NCBI GenBank assembly: GCA_023418995.1
Contig: JAEZYP010000060.1
Location: 61,379-125,378 of the forward strand
From: Bacillota bacterium
GTDB lineage: Bacteria; Bacillota; Clostridia; Oscillospirales; Acutalibacteraceae
Direction of reading: 5' to 3'
DNA length: 64,000 nucleotides
A program made the position numbers and the translations under genes. Below are positions 15,709 to 24,398 of the stretch, piece by piece. Within the stretch, counting starts at the first letter, position 1. Each line of letters begins with the position of its first letter. Under the pieces are notes generated by a model that made no database searches, was not told the origin of the DNA, and saw only the letters and a list, made by a program, of their open reading frames with translations.

Positions 15709-17295
15709 TTAAGACCTTCCGAATTCTGAAAGAATTAACTCCTTGTTGTGTTCCTCCGCCCAGCGGATACTCCATTCATTGGCAAAAACCAGAAGTTTAT
15801 TCCCCTTTAAATCCTGAATTCTGCGGGTATCGGAGGTGAGGTTCAGTGTTTTGGGGTCCAGACCCGCATTCTCAATCCAGCGGATATACTGATATGGCAG
15901 CCCTTCCATCCGGATGTCCACACCGTACTCATTTTTAAGGCGGTACTCAAGAACATCGAACTGTAAGGTTCCCACCACGCCGACAATAACCTCCTCCATG
16001 CCGCCTCCAAGCTCCTGGAAAATCTGGATTGCGCCTTCCTGCGCGATCTGCGACATTCCCTTGATGAACTGCTTGCGCTTCATGGTATCGACCTGCTGTA
16101 CGCGCGAAAAATGCTCGGGGGCAAAGGTCGGGATGCCTCCGAACTGAAACCTCTTGGAAGAGGTGCAGAGCGTGTCGCCGATGGAGAAAATTCCGGGGTC
16201 AAATACGCCGATAATATCGCCCGCGTAGGCTTCTTCTATAATTTCCCGCTCCTGCGCCATCAGCTGCTGGGGTTGGGTAAGCTTAATTTTCTTGTTACCC
16301 TGGATATGCATGACCTCCATGCCCTTTTCAAACCTGCCCGAGCAGATTCTCATGAAGGCAATACGGTCGCGGTGCGCCTTGTTCATGTTGGCCTGAATCT
16401 TAAAGACAAACCCGGAAAAATCCTCGCTGAACGGGTCTATTTTTCCCACATCCGCCTCTCTGGGCAGCGGCGGCGTGGTCATATTCAGGAATTCCTTCAG
16501 GAACGGTTCCACACCGAAGTTGGTCAGGGCGGAGCCAAAGAAAACCGGAGAAAGCTTTCCGTGCCGTACCGCCTCAAGGTCAAAATCATAGCCTGCGCCG
16601 TCGAGCAGCTCGATATCGTCCACCAGAATCTGACGGTGGTCGCTGCCGATCAAAGCTTCCAGCTTTACGTCGTTGATATCAGCTTCGGTGGCCTCCACCT
16701 CGCGCTGGCCGTTATTCGCCTTAAACGCGATGATTTCTTTCCTGCTGCGGTCATAGACGCCCTTGAACTCCTTGCCGGAGCCAATGGGCCAGTTCATCGG
16801 GAAGGTCTTAATCCCCAGCTCCTTTTCGATCTCTTCCAGCAAATCGAACGGATTGCGCGCCTCGCGGTCCATTTTATTGATAAACGTAAAAATCGGGATA
16901 TCGCGCAGCATGCAGACCTTAAAAAGCTTGCGGGTCTGCTTTTCCACGCCCTTGGAGGCGTCGATCACCATGACCGCCGAATCCGCCGCCATCAGCGTAC
17001 GGTAGGTATCCTCGGAGAAATCCTGATGCCCCGGAGTATCCAGTATATTGATGCAATAGTTATCGTAATTGAACTGCATGACGGAGGATGTGACGGAAAT
17101 TCCTCTCTGCTTTTCAATTTCCATCCAGTCGGAAACCGCGTGCTTGGCAGTTTTTTTGCCTTTTACCGACCCCGCCAGCGTAATCGCCCCGCCGTAAAGC
17201 AAAAACTTCTCGGTCAGCGTTGTTTTACCGGCATCCGGGTGGGAGATTATCGCGAAAGTTCTTCTCTTCTTGATTTCGTTGACGTAGTTAGACAA
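15709..17295 (-). CDS. prfC: Peptide chain release factor 3
   Basis: Class II release factor, a translational GTPase that recycles RF1/RF2 from the ribosome. 528 residues with G1 HPDAGKTT, DTPGHQDF, NKMD and the RF3-type domains II and III. I placed the start at a TTG (17293-17295), five bases downstream of GGAGGAA, giving MSNYVNEIKKRRTF, which matches the RF3 N-terminus. The longer reading has no ribosome site. It is transcribed alone. Confidence 0.95.
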   Translation of the reverse strand: MSNYVNEIKKRRTFAIISHPDAGKTTLTEKFLLYGGAITLAGSVKGKKTAKHAVSDWMEIEKQRGISVTSSVMQFNYDNYCINILDTPGHQDFSEDTYRTLMAADSAVMVIDASKGVEKQTRKLFKVCMLRDIPIFTFINKMDREARNPFDLLEEIEKELGIKTFPMNWPIGSGKEFKGVYDRSRKEIIAFKANNGQREVEATEADINDVKLEALIGSDHRQILVDDIELLDGAGYDFDLEAVRHGKLSPVFFGSALTNFGVEPFLKEFLNMTTPPLPREADVGKIDPFSEDFSGFVFKIQANMNKAHRDRIAFMRICSGRFEKGMEVMHIQGNKKIKLTQPQQLMAQEREIIEEAYAGDIIGVFDPGIFSIGDTLCTSSKRFQFGGIPTFAPEHFSRVQQVDTMKRKQFIKGMSQIAQEGAIQIFQELGGGMEEVIVGVVGTLQFDVLEYRLKNEYGVDIRMEGLPYQYIRWIENAGLDPKTLNLTSDTRRIQDLKGNKLLVFANEWSIRWAEEHNKELILSEFGRS

Positions 17296-17446
17296 AATAC
17301 TTCCTCCACTTAAAGATTTACACTTTATTGTAAATCTTTTTGAATAAATAATCAAATAGTATTTTCTTGGCTGTTATATTTTCTCCAACAATAGGAAAAT
17401 TTTACAATTTTAGCAAAGTATTTTAATATTTTTGTGTAATTATAAT

Positions 17447-17475
17447 TTGACAAAATTATAATTATGAATTATAAC
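17447..17475 (+). promoter_or_regulatory. Promoter of the unknown secreted-protein operon
   Basis: TTGACA at 17447-17452, 17-bp spacer, TATAAC at 17470-17475, in a very AT-rich spacer. Confidence 0.7.
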
Positions 17476-17538
17476 ATATTTAAGGAGGGTAGTACCTCTT
17501 AATAAAACTCTTAAAACATAAATCGGAGGAGGATTATA

Positions 17539-18420
17539 ATGAGTACTAGAAAAAAAAATGCCATAACAATTTTGCTTTGTCTGTTTGGTGCAGGTCTGGT
17601 GGCTTTCGGCTCAAATGCAGTCCTTGCTGAAAATTACGGCGGTTTGCCGGTCACCAATCCGCTTTCCAAAGAAATCATCGCCGCAGATAACAGTAAAAAT
17701 CAATTATACCAGTGCCTGAAAGAATCCATGTTTAAAGACTATATCGACTACAAGGATTTAAAGCTTCGCGAAGATGTCCGAAGCTCATGCGCTCAGGCAG
17801 AAACCCATTATAATCAATACTTAAACAGCAACGAGAGCCTCCCGTCAAGCTCCGATTTTGCTTTTCTGGTTGACAGCAAGAATACAACTAGCGTTTCCTC
17901 CGGTCTACTATGCCGCAAAAGTGGTTCCGGTGAATATGATGTTATTTTACTTGACTTTAAGGACCGATCAAATGTTACAGCTACACATGTCGGGCTAATC
18001 AACACGCAGTCCCCAAAGGCTGTTGATAAATTAGTGAAATATCAGCAATTCTATGAGAAACGGATTCATCAGGTTGCCGACACATTTGGAATTGATTTAT
18101 CCTCCTATTTCAAGGCGTCGGACTCCTATAGCCCGCCGTACAGAGAAGCAAAGCTTTCCCTGTTGAATTCGGCGTTAAAGGAAGCGCTATTAACCGGCGG
18201 CACCATAGATTCCTATGAGAATTTCGACAGCCATCCGGCATACTTCATTAACAAAGACTACAGCGGCGGGATTATCCTAAACAGCAACGAAAATGGAATG
18301 CAATATCTCCACAGATTTTCTATAGACCAGTCCAAAACGGGTAAGAACAGGTTTCAAATAACGGAGACTAAGAGGGAATTGCGGGAACCAATACTCCTGC
18401 CTGACTGGAACTCTCTCTAA
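17539..18420 (+). CDS. Secreted protein of unknown function
   Basis: A 293-residue protein I cannot assign to a family. Residues 1-30 form a signal peptide: basic RKK, a hydrophobic core, then a likely cut after VLA. The mature part is polar, has only two cysteines, no repeats and no wall-anchor motif, so it is probably released or loosely membrane-associated. It has its own promoter and a GGAGGAGG ribosome site. The next reading frame begins nine bases after its stop and is frameshifted; the two probably worked as a pair. Confidence 0.7.
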   Translation: MSTRKKNAITILLCLFGAGLVAFGSNAVLAENYGGLPVTNPLSKEIIAADNSKNQLYQCLKESMFKDYIDYKDLKLREDVRSSCAQAETHYNQYLNSNESLPSSSDFAFLVDSKNTTSVSSGLLCRKSGSGEYDVILLDFKDRSNVTATHVGLINTQSPKAVDKLVKYQQFYEKRIHQVADTFGIDLSSYFKASDSYSPPYREAKLSLLNSALKEALLTGGTIDSYENFDSHPAYFINKDYSGGIILNSNENGMQYLHRFSIDQSKTGKNRFQITETKRELREPILLPDWNSL

Positions 18421-18428
18421 TTGGTGAT

Positions 18429-19045
18429 ATGATGAAAAAACTGCTTGAGAAGCCCAAATATATCATTTACACCGTCCTGCTGTTGGTCCTGCCGCCTGGA
18501 TTCTACATGCCACAATCATCCCGGATGTGGAAACAAAGGATTTAGGAACCGTGAAGAACGGAGAACGTATCCCATTGGAAGGCTTTGATTTTAGTGTAAA
18601 AATGAATCCTGTTTCAAATGGAGAGACGCGCGGATTAATTGAAATATATTTCCGTGACGGGGATGAAATTCCGAATGATTTTCTTCTGGCAGCGGACTAT
18701 CCAGATAAAACCCTAAGGGATATCTCTGTATCATACGCTTATTCGCTGAATGGAAAACAGCTTACATCGGATGTGGAGGATTTGTCCGTCAACCTGAAAA
18801 AAGCCATCGGCGGCGCAGGATTTCGGCAGCCTTTTCCGAATGGCGCGACGAACCGCCGGCTGATTTTTGAACAAAACGCGGGCAGCGGCATGAACGGATT
18901 ATCCGCACAGGGGTATATCGCGTTTGGCAACGAGCTTCACCACTGCAACGTGGCTGACGGGGTTCTGGAATCAATCAACGCACGCAAGGTCTACCGGATT
19001 GGAACCGTTCAGCTTCTTTGCTTTACGTTTCAAGCCGGGACGTAG
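18429..19045 (+). pseudogene. Membrane-anchored protein of unknown function, frameshifted near codon 22
   Basis: The ATG at 18429 opens a frame with a basic start and hydrophobic helix (KPKYIIYTVLLLVL) that ends at a stop near 18543. The remaining 173 codons continue in another frame: WILHATIIPDVETKDLG and onward to 19045. Adding one base around 18490-18500 restores a single protein of about 205 residues with an N-terminal membrane anchor and an extracellular domain. The shift is either a real mutation or a sequencing error; it is not in a homopolymer. No family recognised. Confidence 0.6.
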
Positions 19046-19067
19046 CTTGTTCGCAGTCCGATATAAT

Positions 19068-19102
19068 AGGACTGCCGCAAAAACGGAACCTTGCGGCAGT
19101 CC
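19068..19102 (+). terminator. Terminator-like hairpin after the unknown gene pair
   Basis: GGACTGCCGCAA pairs with TTGCGGCAGTCC around a 10-nt loop; the T-run behind it is weak (CAAATTATTT). Confidence 0.5.
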
Positions 19103-19147
19103 CAAATTATTTCAGTATGTAGTACCAGCAAATGCCGCCGTTTAAAA

Positions 19148-19176
19148 TTGACAAAACGGGTATCCTGTGTTATGCT
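19148..19176 (+). promoter_or_regulatory. Promoter of the thiamine salvage operon
   Basis: TTGACA at 19148-19153, 17-bp spacer, TATGCT at 19171-19176; transcription would begin just before the riboswitch. Confidence 0.75.
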
Positions 19177-19193
19177 CTTATCAAATTTCATAT

Positions 19194-19276
19194 TAGGGGA
19201 GCTTGTTTTGCAGGCTGAGAGGAAGTAGTCAACTTCGACCCTTATACCTGATTTGGATAATGCCAACGTAGGGATA
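19194..19276 (+). promoter_or_regulatory. TPP riboswitch (THI element)
   Basis: The conserved core is plain: GGGGAGC, GGCTGAGAGG, ACCCTTATACCTGAT, GGATAATGCCAACGTAGGGA. It binds thiamine pyrophosphate. The expression platform is the intrinsic terminator at 19297-19330, so high TPP should stop transcription before cytX. Confidence 0.95.
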
Positions 19277-19296
19277 CCGATGCTGAACATGTTTTA

Positions 19297-19330
19297 GTGG
19301 GATATGCCTTACGGGTATATCCCACTTTTT
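19297..19330 (+). terminator. TPP riboswitch expression-platform terminator
   Basis: GTGGGATAT-GCC pairs with GG-TATATCCCAC, followed by TTTTTAA, 28 bases before cytX. Confidence 0.85.
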
Positions 19331-19357
19331 AATGCATATAGAAATAGGAGATTTTAA

Positions 19358-20569
19358 ATGGACAACACACAAAAAACAAGCAGCTTCAGTCAGGGATTGC
19401 TGTGGTTCGGTGCCGCCGTTTCCATAGCGGAAATCCTTACGGGCGCGCTGCTCGCGCCGCTCGGCTTTTGGAACGGACTCCTCGCGATTCTGGTCGGGCA
19501 CCTCATCGGCTGCGCCGTTCTTTATTTTACCGGTCTGATTGGCGCGAAAAGCAAGCTTTCGGCCATTGAATCCACCCGCATTTCCTTCGGCAAATATGGC
19601 TCCTACTTTTTTTCCATACTGAACGTCATCCAGCTCCTCGGCTGGACGGCGGTTATGATCGTCAGCGGAGCGCAGGCTCTTGACGCGGTAACCTCCTCCT
19701 CAATGAACTACAAAAATCAGCCGCTCTGGTGCGTGGTAATCGGCATCTTTATTCTGATCTGGATCGCGATTGGAATTAAAAATCTCTCTAAAATAAACGC
19801 TGTCGTGATAACGCTGCTTTTTGTATCCTCCGTTGCGCTTGGCGTTATCGTGTTCCACGGGATTACCGGAACGAATATGCCATCTTCCGAAACGCTGACC
19901 TTCGGCGCGGCGGTGGAGCTCAGCGTGACCATGCCGCTCTCGTGGCTGCCGCTGATTTCCGACTACACCCGTACCGTGAAGCACCCCAGAGCCGGTTCCG
20001 CTGCGAGCGCCGCCGGTTATTTTATCGGCAGCTGCATGATGTATGTCATCGGGCTTGCCGCCGCAATCCGCACCGGCACCTCGGATATCTCCACAATTCT
20101 GGTTGCCGCCGGACTGGGCGCAGTTGCTCTGTTCATCGTTATTTTCTCCACGGTTACCACCACATTTCTCGACGCGTACTCCGGAGGCGTCAGCATTGTT
20201 AACCTGTATCATAAAATCAACGAAAAACACGCAGCACTGGGTGTCTGCATTGTCGGTACTGTTCTCGCCATTTTTGTATCCATGGAGCAGTACGTGAATT
20301 TTTTGTATTTTATCGGCTCGGTTTTTGCTCCGCTCTTCGCCGTACTGATCACCGAGTATTTTATTCTCCATATCACGGAAGGGAGAAAAGGCAGGCTATT
20401 AAACATAACTAATCTTGTAATTTGGGCAATCGGCTTTGCAGGCTACCAAATTCTCTTAAACTGTAATTCTTCGGTGGGAACGACCCTTCCCGTTATCATT
20501 TTCGTCGGCATTCTCTGTGTAGCGGTTCACAAAATCAAAAATGCCGTCTATCCGATATCAAATAAATAA
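19358..20569 (+). CDS. cytX: Hydroxymethylpyrimidine/cytosine-type permease
   Basis: A 403-residue, twelve-helix permease of the NCS1/cytosine-permease family. Position directly behind a TPP riboswitch and before thiM-thiE-thiD identifies it as CytX, the importer of the thiamine pyrimidine moiety (HMP or a precursor). The N-terminal segment SFSQGLLWFGAAVSIAEI is typical of the family. The exact substrate is inferred from context. Confidence 0.92.
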   Translation: MDNTQKTSSFSQGLLWFGAAVSIAEILTGALLAPLGFWNGLLAILVGHLIGCAVLYFTGLIGAKSKLSAIESTRISFGKYGSYFFSILNVIQLLGWTAVMIVSGAQALDAVTSSSMNYKNQPLWCVVIGIFILIWIAIGIKNLSKINAVVITLLFVSSVALGVIVFHGITGTNMPSSETLTFGAAVELSVTMPLSWLPLISDYTRTVKHPRAGSAASAAGYFIGSCMMYVIGLAAAIRTGTSDISTILVAAGLGAVALFIVIFSTVTTTFLDAYSGGVSIVNLYHKINEKHAALGVCIVGTVLAIFVSMEQYVNFLYFIGSVFAPLFAVLITEYFILHITEGRKGRLLNITNLVIWAIGFAGYQILLNCNSSVGTTLPVIIFVGILCVAVHKIKNAVYPISNK

Positions 20570-20592
20570 AACTGCAAACGGAGGTTATCAAT

Positions 20593-21420
20593 ATGTTTGA
20601 AGCCATACTGGAAAACGTCAGGGCAAAAACGCCCCTGGTACACTGTATTACGAATTATGTCACGGTAAATGACTGCGCCAATATCCTTCTGGCCTGCGGC
20701 GCCTCGCCCATCATGGCGGACGACTGCGGGGAAGCGGAGGAAATCACTTCGATCTGCGGAGCGCTGGACCTTAACATCGGCACGCTGAATCAAAGAACCA
20801 TCACCTCTATGCTAATGGCAGGAAAAAAGGCGAATGAACTTTCTCACCCCGTTGTGCTGGACCCGGTCGGCGCGGGAGCTTCTACCCTGCGTACCAATAC
20901 CGCGGCTCAGCTGCTGGAAAACATTCGTTTTTCCGTGATTCGGGGTAATATTTCTGAAATCAAAGCAATCGCGCAAGGCAGCGGAACCACAAAAGGGGTT
21001 GACGCGGATGTCAACGACGCGGTCACGGAGGAAAGCCTCGGCAAAGCCGTTTCCTTCGCGAAGGAGCTGAGCAAAAGAACCGGCGCGGTCATCGCCATTA
21101 CCGGAGCCATCGACATTGTCGCGGACGCAAAAAAGGCCTATGCCATCCGCAACGGGGACAGTCTGATGTCAAAAATTACCGGAACCGGCTGTATGCTTAC
21201 CGCCATAATCGCAGGCTTCTCCGGCGCGAACCCCGAGAATATACTGGACGCTACGGCGGCGGCAGTAAGCGCGATGGGACTTTGCGGCGAAATCGCACGC
21301 GAACGGCTGCTGAAAACGGAGGGCGGCGGGACTTCCACCTACCGAACCTATCTCATTGACGCGATGAGCAATCTGAACACGGAAATTCTGAACGGAGGAA
21401 TCAAGCTTGAAAATCGATAA
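20593..21420 (+). CDS. thiM: Hydroxyethylthiazole kinase
   Basis: Phosphorylates salvaged 4-methyl-5-(2-hydroxyethyl)thiazole. 275 residues with the ribokinase-like fold: N-terminal PLVHCITNYVTVND, the substrate region SPIMADDCGEAEE, and the ATP/anion-hole motif TGTGCMLTA near residue 200. It follows cytX by 23 bases and overlaps thiE. Confidence 0.95.
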   Translation: MFEAILENVRAKTPLVHCITNYVTVNDCANILLACGASPIMADDCGEAEEITSICGALDLNIGTLNQRTITSMLMAGKKANELSHPVVLDPVGAGASTLRTNTAAQLLENIRFSVIRGNISEIKAIAQGSGTTKGVDADVNDAVTEESLGKAVSFAKELSKRTGAVIAITGAIDIVADAKKAYAIRNGDSLMSKITGTGCMLTAIIAGFSGANPENILDATAAAVSAMGLCGEIARERLLKTEGGGTSTYRTYLIDAMSNLNTEILNGGIKLENR

Positions 21421-22048
21421 AGGTGCAATGATTCTCTATGCTGTCACCGACCGAACCTGGCTGAACGGTCGCTCTCTGACCGAGCAGGTAGAGCAAGCAA
21501 TAAGAGCGGGAGCAACCTTAATCCAGCTGCGCGAAAAGGATTTGGATTTTGATACGTTCGTTGCTGAAGCGAAGAAAATGAAGGAAGTGGCCGACCGGCA
21601 TCACATCCCTCTCATTATCAATGACAATATTGGCGTGGCGCTCGCTGTGGGCGCGGACGGCGTTCATGTGGGGCAAAGCGATATGGAGGCGGGCGATGTG
21701 CGCGCGCTGCTTGGCGAGGATAAAATCCTCGGCGTTTCCGCGCAAACCGTGGAACAGGCGATAAAGGCGGAAAAAACCGGCGCGGATTACCTCGGCGTAG
21801 GCGCGGTTTTTTCTACCTCTACCAAGCTGGACGCGCAGGACGTCAGTTTTCAGACTTTAAAGGAAATCTGCGCAGCGGTAGCCATCCCCGTTGTCGCCAT
21901 TGGCGGAATCCATGAAAAAAACATCCTGCAGCTAAGAGGCAGCGGCGTGGACGGCGTTGCGGTAATTTCCGCTATCTTCGCGAAACCGGATATCTACGCC
22001 GCCGCAAAGCAGCTGTGTGCGCTTTCGAAAGAGATGGTGACCTCATGA
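21407..22048 (+). CDS. thiE: Thiamine-phosphate synthase
   Basis: Joins HMP-pyrophosphate and thiazole phosphate to thiamine monophosphate. A 213-residue TIM barrel with LIQLREKD, the DGVHVGQSDM segment and the GGI phosphate loop. The start is a TTG at 21407, chosen because GGAGGAATC lies eight bases before it inside the end of thiM. Confidence 0.94.
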   Translation: MKIDKGAMILYAVTDRTWLNGRSLTEQVEQAIRAGATLIQLREKDLDFDTFVAEAKKMKEVADRHHIPLIINDNIGVALAVGADGVHVGQSDMEAGDVRALLGEDKILGVSAQTVEQAIKAEKTGADYLGVGAVFSTSTKLDAQDVSFQTLKEICAAVAIPVVAIGGIHEKNILQLRGSGVDGVAVISAIFAKPDIYAAAKQLCALSKEMVTS

Positions 22049-22689
22049 CAGGAGCGATATTCGACCTGGACGGCACCCTGCTGGATTCCATGGCGATTTG
22101 GGACAATTTTGGCGCGGATTACCTTCGGGCAAAGGGCATTATTCCGCCCGAAGACCTGAATCAGACACTCAAGCCCATGAGCCTGCCGCAGGCGGTTGAT
22201 TATTTCAGAAAAACATTTGGGCTTACCGACACATCGGAAGAAATGATGCGGCAATTCGGCGTACAAATCGAAAAGAAGTACCGCTATGAAGTCAAGCTCA
22301 AGCCTCATGTCACGGAGCTTTTGGAAAACCTGAAAAGCAGGGATGTTCGGATGTGCGTTGCGACGGCAACTGCACATAAGCAGGCGGAGGCCGCCCTGGA
22401 AAACCTGGGCATTCTCCCCTATTTTTCCTTTATCCTCTCCTGCACAGAAGCAAATTGCGGCAAGAGTCAGCCCGAATTTTTTGAACAGGCGCTGAAACGG
22501 CTCGGTACTGCGAAAAACCAGACCGTTGTATTTGAAGACGCGCTCCATGCTGTGATTACGGCAAAGAGCGCGGGGTTTTACGTTGTGGGTGTGGAGGATT
22601 TTTCCGCAGGTGACGACGCGGAGCAGATTCAAAGCATCGCGGATTATTATATCAAAGATTTTTCACAGTGGGAGGAGATTATTCTATGA
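22045..22689 (+). CDS. HAD-superfamily phosphatase within the thiamine operon
   Basis: A 214-residue HAD subfamily I hydrolase of the beta-phosphoglucomutase-like type. Motif I is FDLDGTLLDS at residues 6-15, motif II VATAT, and motif III/IV VVFEDALHAVITA. It starts at an ATG overlapping the thiE stop (ATGA) and ends overlapping thiD the same way, so it is fully embedded in the operon. A thiamine-linked job, such as dephosphorylating a pathway intermediate or clearing a damaged phosphate ester, is inferred only from this placement. Confidence 0.88.
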   Translation: MTGAIFDLDGTLLDSMAIWDNFGADYLRAKGIIPPEDLNQTLKPMSLPQAVDYFRKTFGLTDTSEEMMRQFGVQIEKKYRYEVKLKPHVTELLENLKSRDVRMCVATATAHKQAEAALENLGILPYFSFILSCTEANCGKSQPEFFEQALKRLGTAKNQTVVFEDALHAVITAKSAGFYVVGVEDFSAGDDAEQIQSIADYYIKDFSQWEEIIL

Positions 22690-23477
22690 AAAAGGTTCTG
22701 AGCATAGCGGGTTCCGATTGCAGCGGCGGTGCCGGAATTCAGGCGGATATCAAAACAATTACCGCCCATAAAATGTACGCCATGAGCGCAATTACCGCCC
22801 TTACCGCGCAGAACACAACCGGCGTTTGCGGCGTGGAAGAGACTTCCCCCGAATTCGTTGCACGGCAGCTTGACAGTATCTTTACCGATATTTACCCCGA
22901 CGCGGTAAAAATCGGAATGGTGTCCAATAAAGATATCATATCGGTCATCGCCGAAAAGCTGGTTCAGTATAAAGCCAATCATATTGTTGTAGACCCTGTG
23001 ATGGTGTCAACAAGCGGCAGCAAACTTCTGAGCGACGGAGCGATAGATACCTTGGTCGAAAAACTGATTCCTCTTGCGGATATCATCACGCCCAACCTGC
23101 CGGAAGCGGAATGCCTCTGCGGCTTTTCTGTTGAAACGGCGGAGGAGGCGGTTGCGGCCGCTCAAAAAATCAGTGGAATGCTTCACGGCAGCGTCCTGAT
23201 CAAGGGCGGACATCTTGTGCAGACCGCGGACGATCTGCTGTACACCGGCGGAAAGGAAGAGTGGTTTCGCTCGGAGAAAATTAACAACCCGAACACACAC
23301 GGTACGGGCTGCACTCTCTCCTCCGCAATCGCCTGTAATTTAGCGGCGGGGTTTGATATAAACACGGCGGTAAAAAACGCGAAGGACTTTATCACCGGCG
23401 CGCTGAAAGCCGGGCTTGACCTTGGAAAGGGCAGCGGTCCTTTAAATCATTGTTACCGGCTATCGCTCCTTCCGTAA
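22686..23477 (+). CDS. thiD: Hydroxymethylpyrimidine / phosphomethylpyrimidine kinase
   Basis: Two-step phosphorylation of HMP to HMP-pyrophosphate. 263 residues from the ATG overlapping the preceding stop. SIAGSDCSGGAGIQADIKT is at the N-terminus and the ATP-binding THGTGCTLSSAIA motif near residue 210. With cytX, thiM and thiE it completes salvage of both thiamine halves; no de novo thiC or thiG is present here. Confidence 0.95.
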   Translation: MKKVLSIAGSDCSGGAGIQADIKTITAHKMYAMSAITALTAQNTTGVCGVEETSPEFVARQLDSIFTDIYPDAVKIGMVSNKDIISVIAEKLVQYKANHIVVDPVMVSTSGSKLLSDGAIDTLVEKLIPLADIITPNLPEAECLCGFSVETAEEAVAAAQKISGMLHGSVLIKGGHLVQTADDLLYTGGKEEWFRSEKINNPNTHGTGCTLSSAIACNLAAGFDINTAVKNAKDFITGALKAGLDLGKGSGPLNHCYRLSLLP

Positions 23478-23487
23478 TTTGAAGGTT

Positions 23488-24342
23488 CTAATCCTCTTCC
23501 CGCGACGCCCAAGTAATATCATCATAATCCTCCAAAAAGCTGTGACTTCCGGTTGAATCCCGATAGCCGATGATGGTTTCAAGGTTTACATTGTGGACAC
23601 TGCGAAAAATGTTCATATCGATATGAGAATTGACCTGCCGCAGCTTTTTCAGCAGAGCCTTCATTTCCTGCCGCTTGGAGCCGCCGCCGTTATCGTCGTG
23701 CGCGCAGTTTTCCGTAAAACGGCAGGCGCATTGGATAAACTGCAGGTCGTTATACCGCTTCCAGGCGAGGATATCCTCTTCTCTGACCAGATAGAGCGGG
23801 CGAATCAGCTCCATGCCCGCATAATTTGTGCTGTGAAGCTTCGGCATCATGGTTTTAATTTCCGCGCCGTAAAGCATGCTCATCAGTATCGTTTCAATTA
23901 CATCGTCAAAGTGATGCCCCAGCGCAATTTTATTACACCCAAGCTCCTGCGCCTGCTTGTAAAGATGACCCCTGCGCATTCGGGCGCACAGGTAGCAGGG
24001 TGTTTGCTTCACATCCGCAACAATTTCAAAAATTCTGGTATCAAACACCTTGACCGGAATTTCAAGCAGCTTTGCGTTATCAAGGATCAGCTGACGGTTC
24101 ATTGGGTTATAGCCCGGATCCATTACCAAAAATTCAAGTTCAAATGGGACTTCCGTATGCTTATGCAGCTCCTGCATGCATTTCGCGAGGAGCATGGAAT
24201 CCTTTCCGCCGGAAATGCAGACTGCAATCCGGTCCCCTTCCTTGATTAGCTGATAATCCTTAATTCCGCCGATAAACCTGTACCAGATTTGCTTGCGAAA
24301 CTTTTTTATGATGCTTAATTCTACACCCTGATGCTTTTCCAT
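23488..24342 (-). CDS. TtcA-family PP-loop ATPase (tRNA thiolation-like)
   Basis: A 284-residue adenylating enzyme with the PP-loop SGGKDS (44-49), the CxxC pair (Cys116, Cys119) and further cysteines near 205-213. These are the residues that hold the Fe-S cluster in TtcA-type 2-thiolation enzymes. Clostridial members of this branch are diverse, so the tRNA position modified is uncertain. The ATG follows AGAGGTAAAA. It sits behind the radical SAM gene on the same strand with a 56-base gap. Confidence 0.85.
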   Translation of the reverse strand: MEKHQGVELSIIKKFRKQIWYRFIGGIKDYQLIKEGDRIAVCISGGKDSMLLAKCMQELHKHTEVPFELEFLVMDPGYNPMNRQLILDNAKLLEIPVKVFDTRIFEIVADVKQTPCYLCARMRRGHLYKQAQELGCNKIALGHHFDDVIETILMSMLYGAEIKTMMPKLHSTNYAGMELIRPLYLVREEDILAWKRYNDLQFIQCACRFTENCAHDDNGGGSKRQEMKALLKKLRQVNSHIDMNIFRSVHNVNLETIIGYRDSTGSHSFLEDYDDITWASREED

Positions 24343-24398
24343 TTTTACCTCTGCCTCTATAAGTTCTAGTTGTCATCGCCAAATGCTTCAAAATCATT

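Noticed and set aside
16111..17313. 400-codon plus-strand frame
   Set aside because: Antisense shadow of prfC; composition reflects the reverse of conserved GTPase codons.
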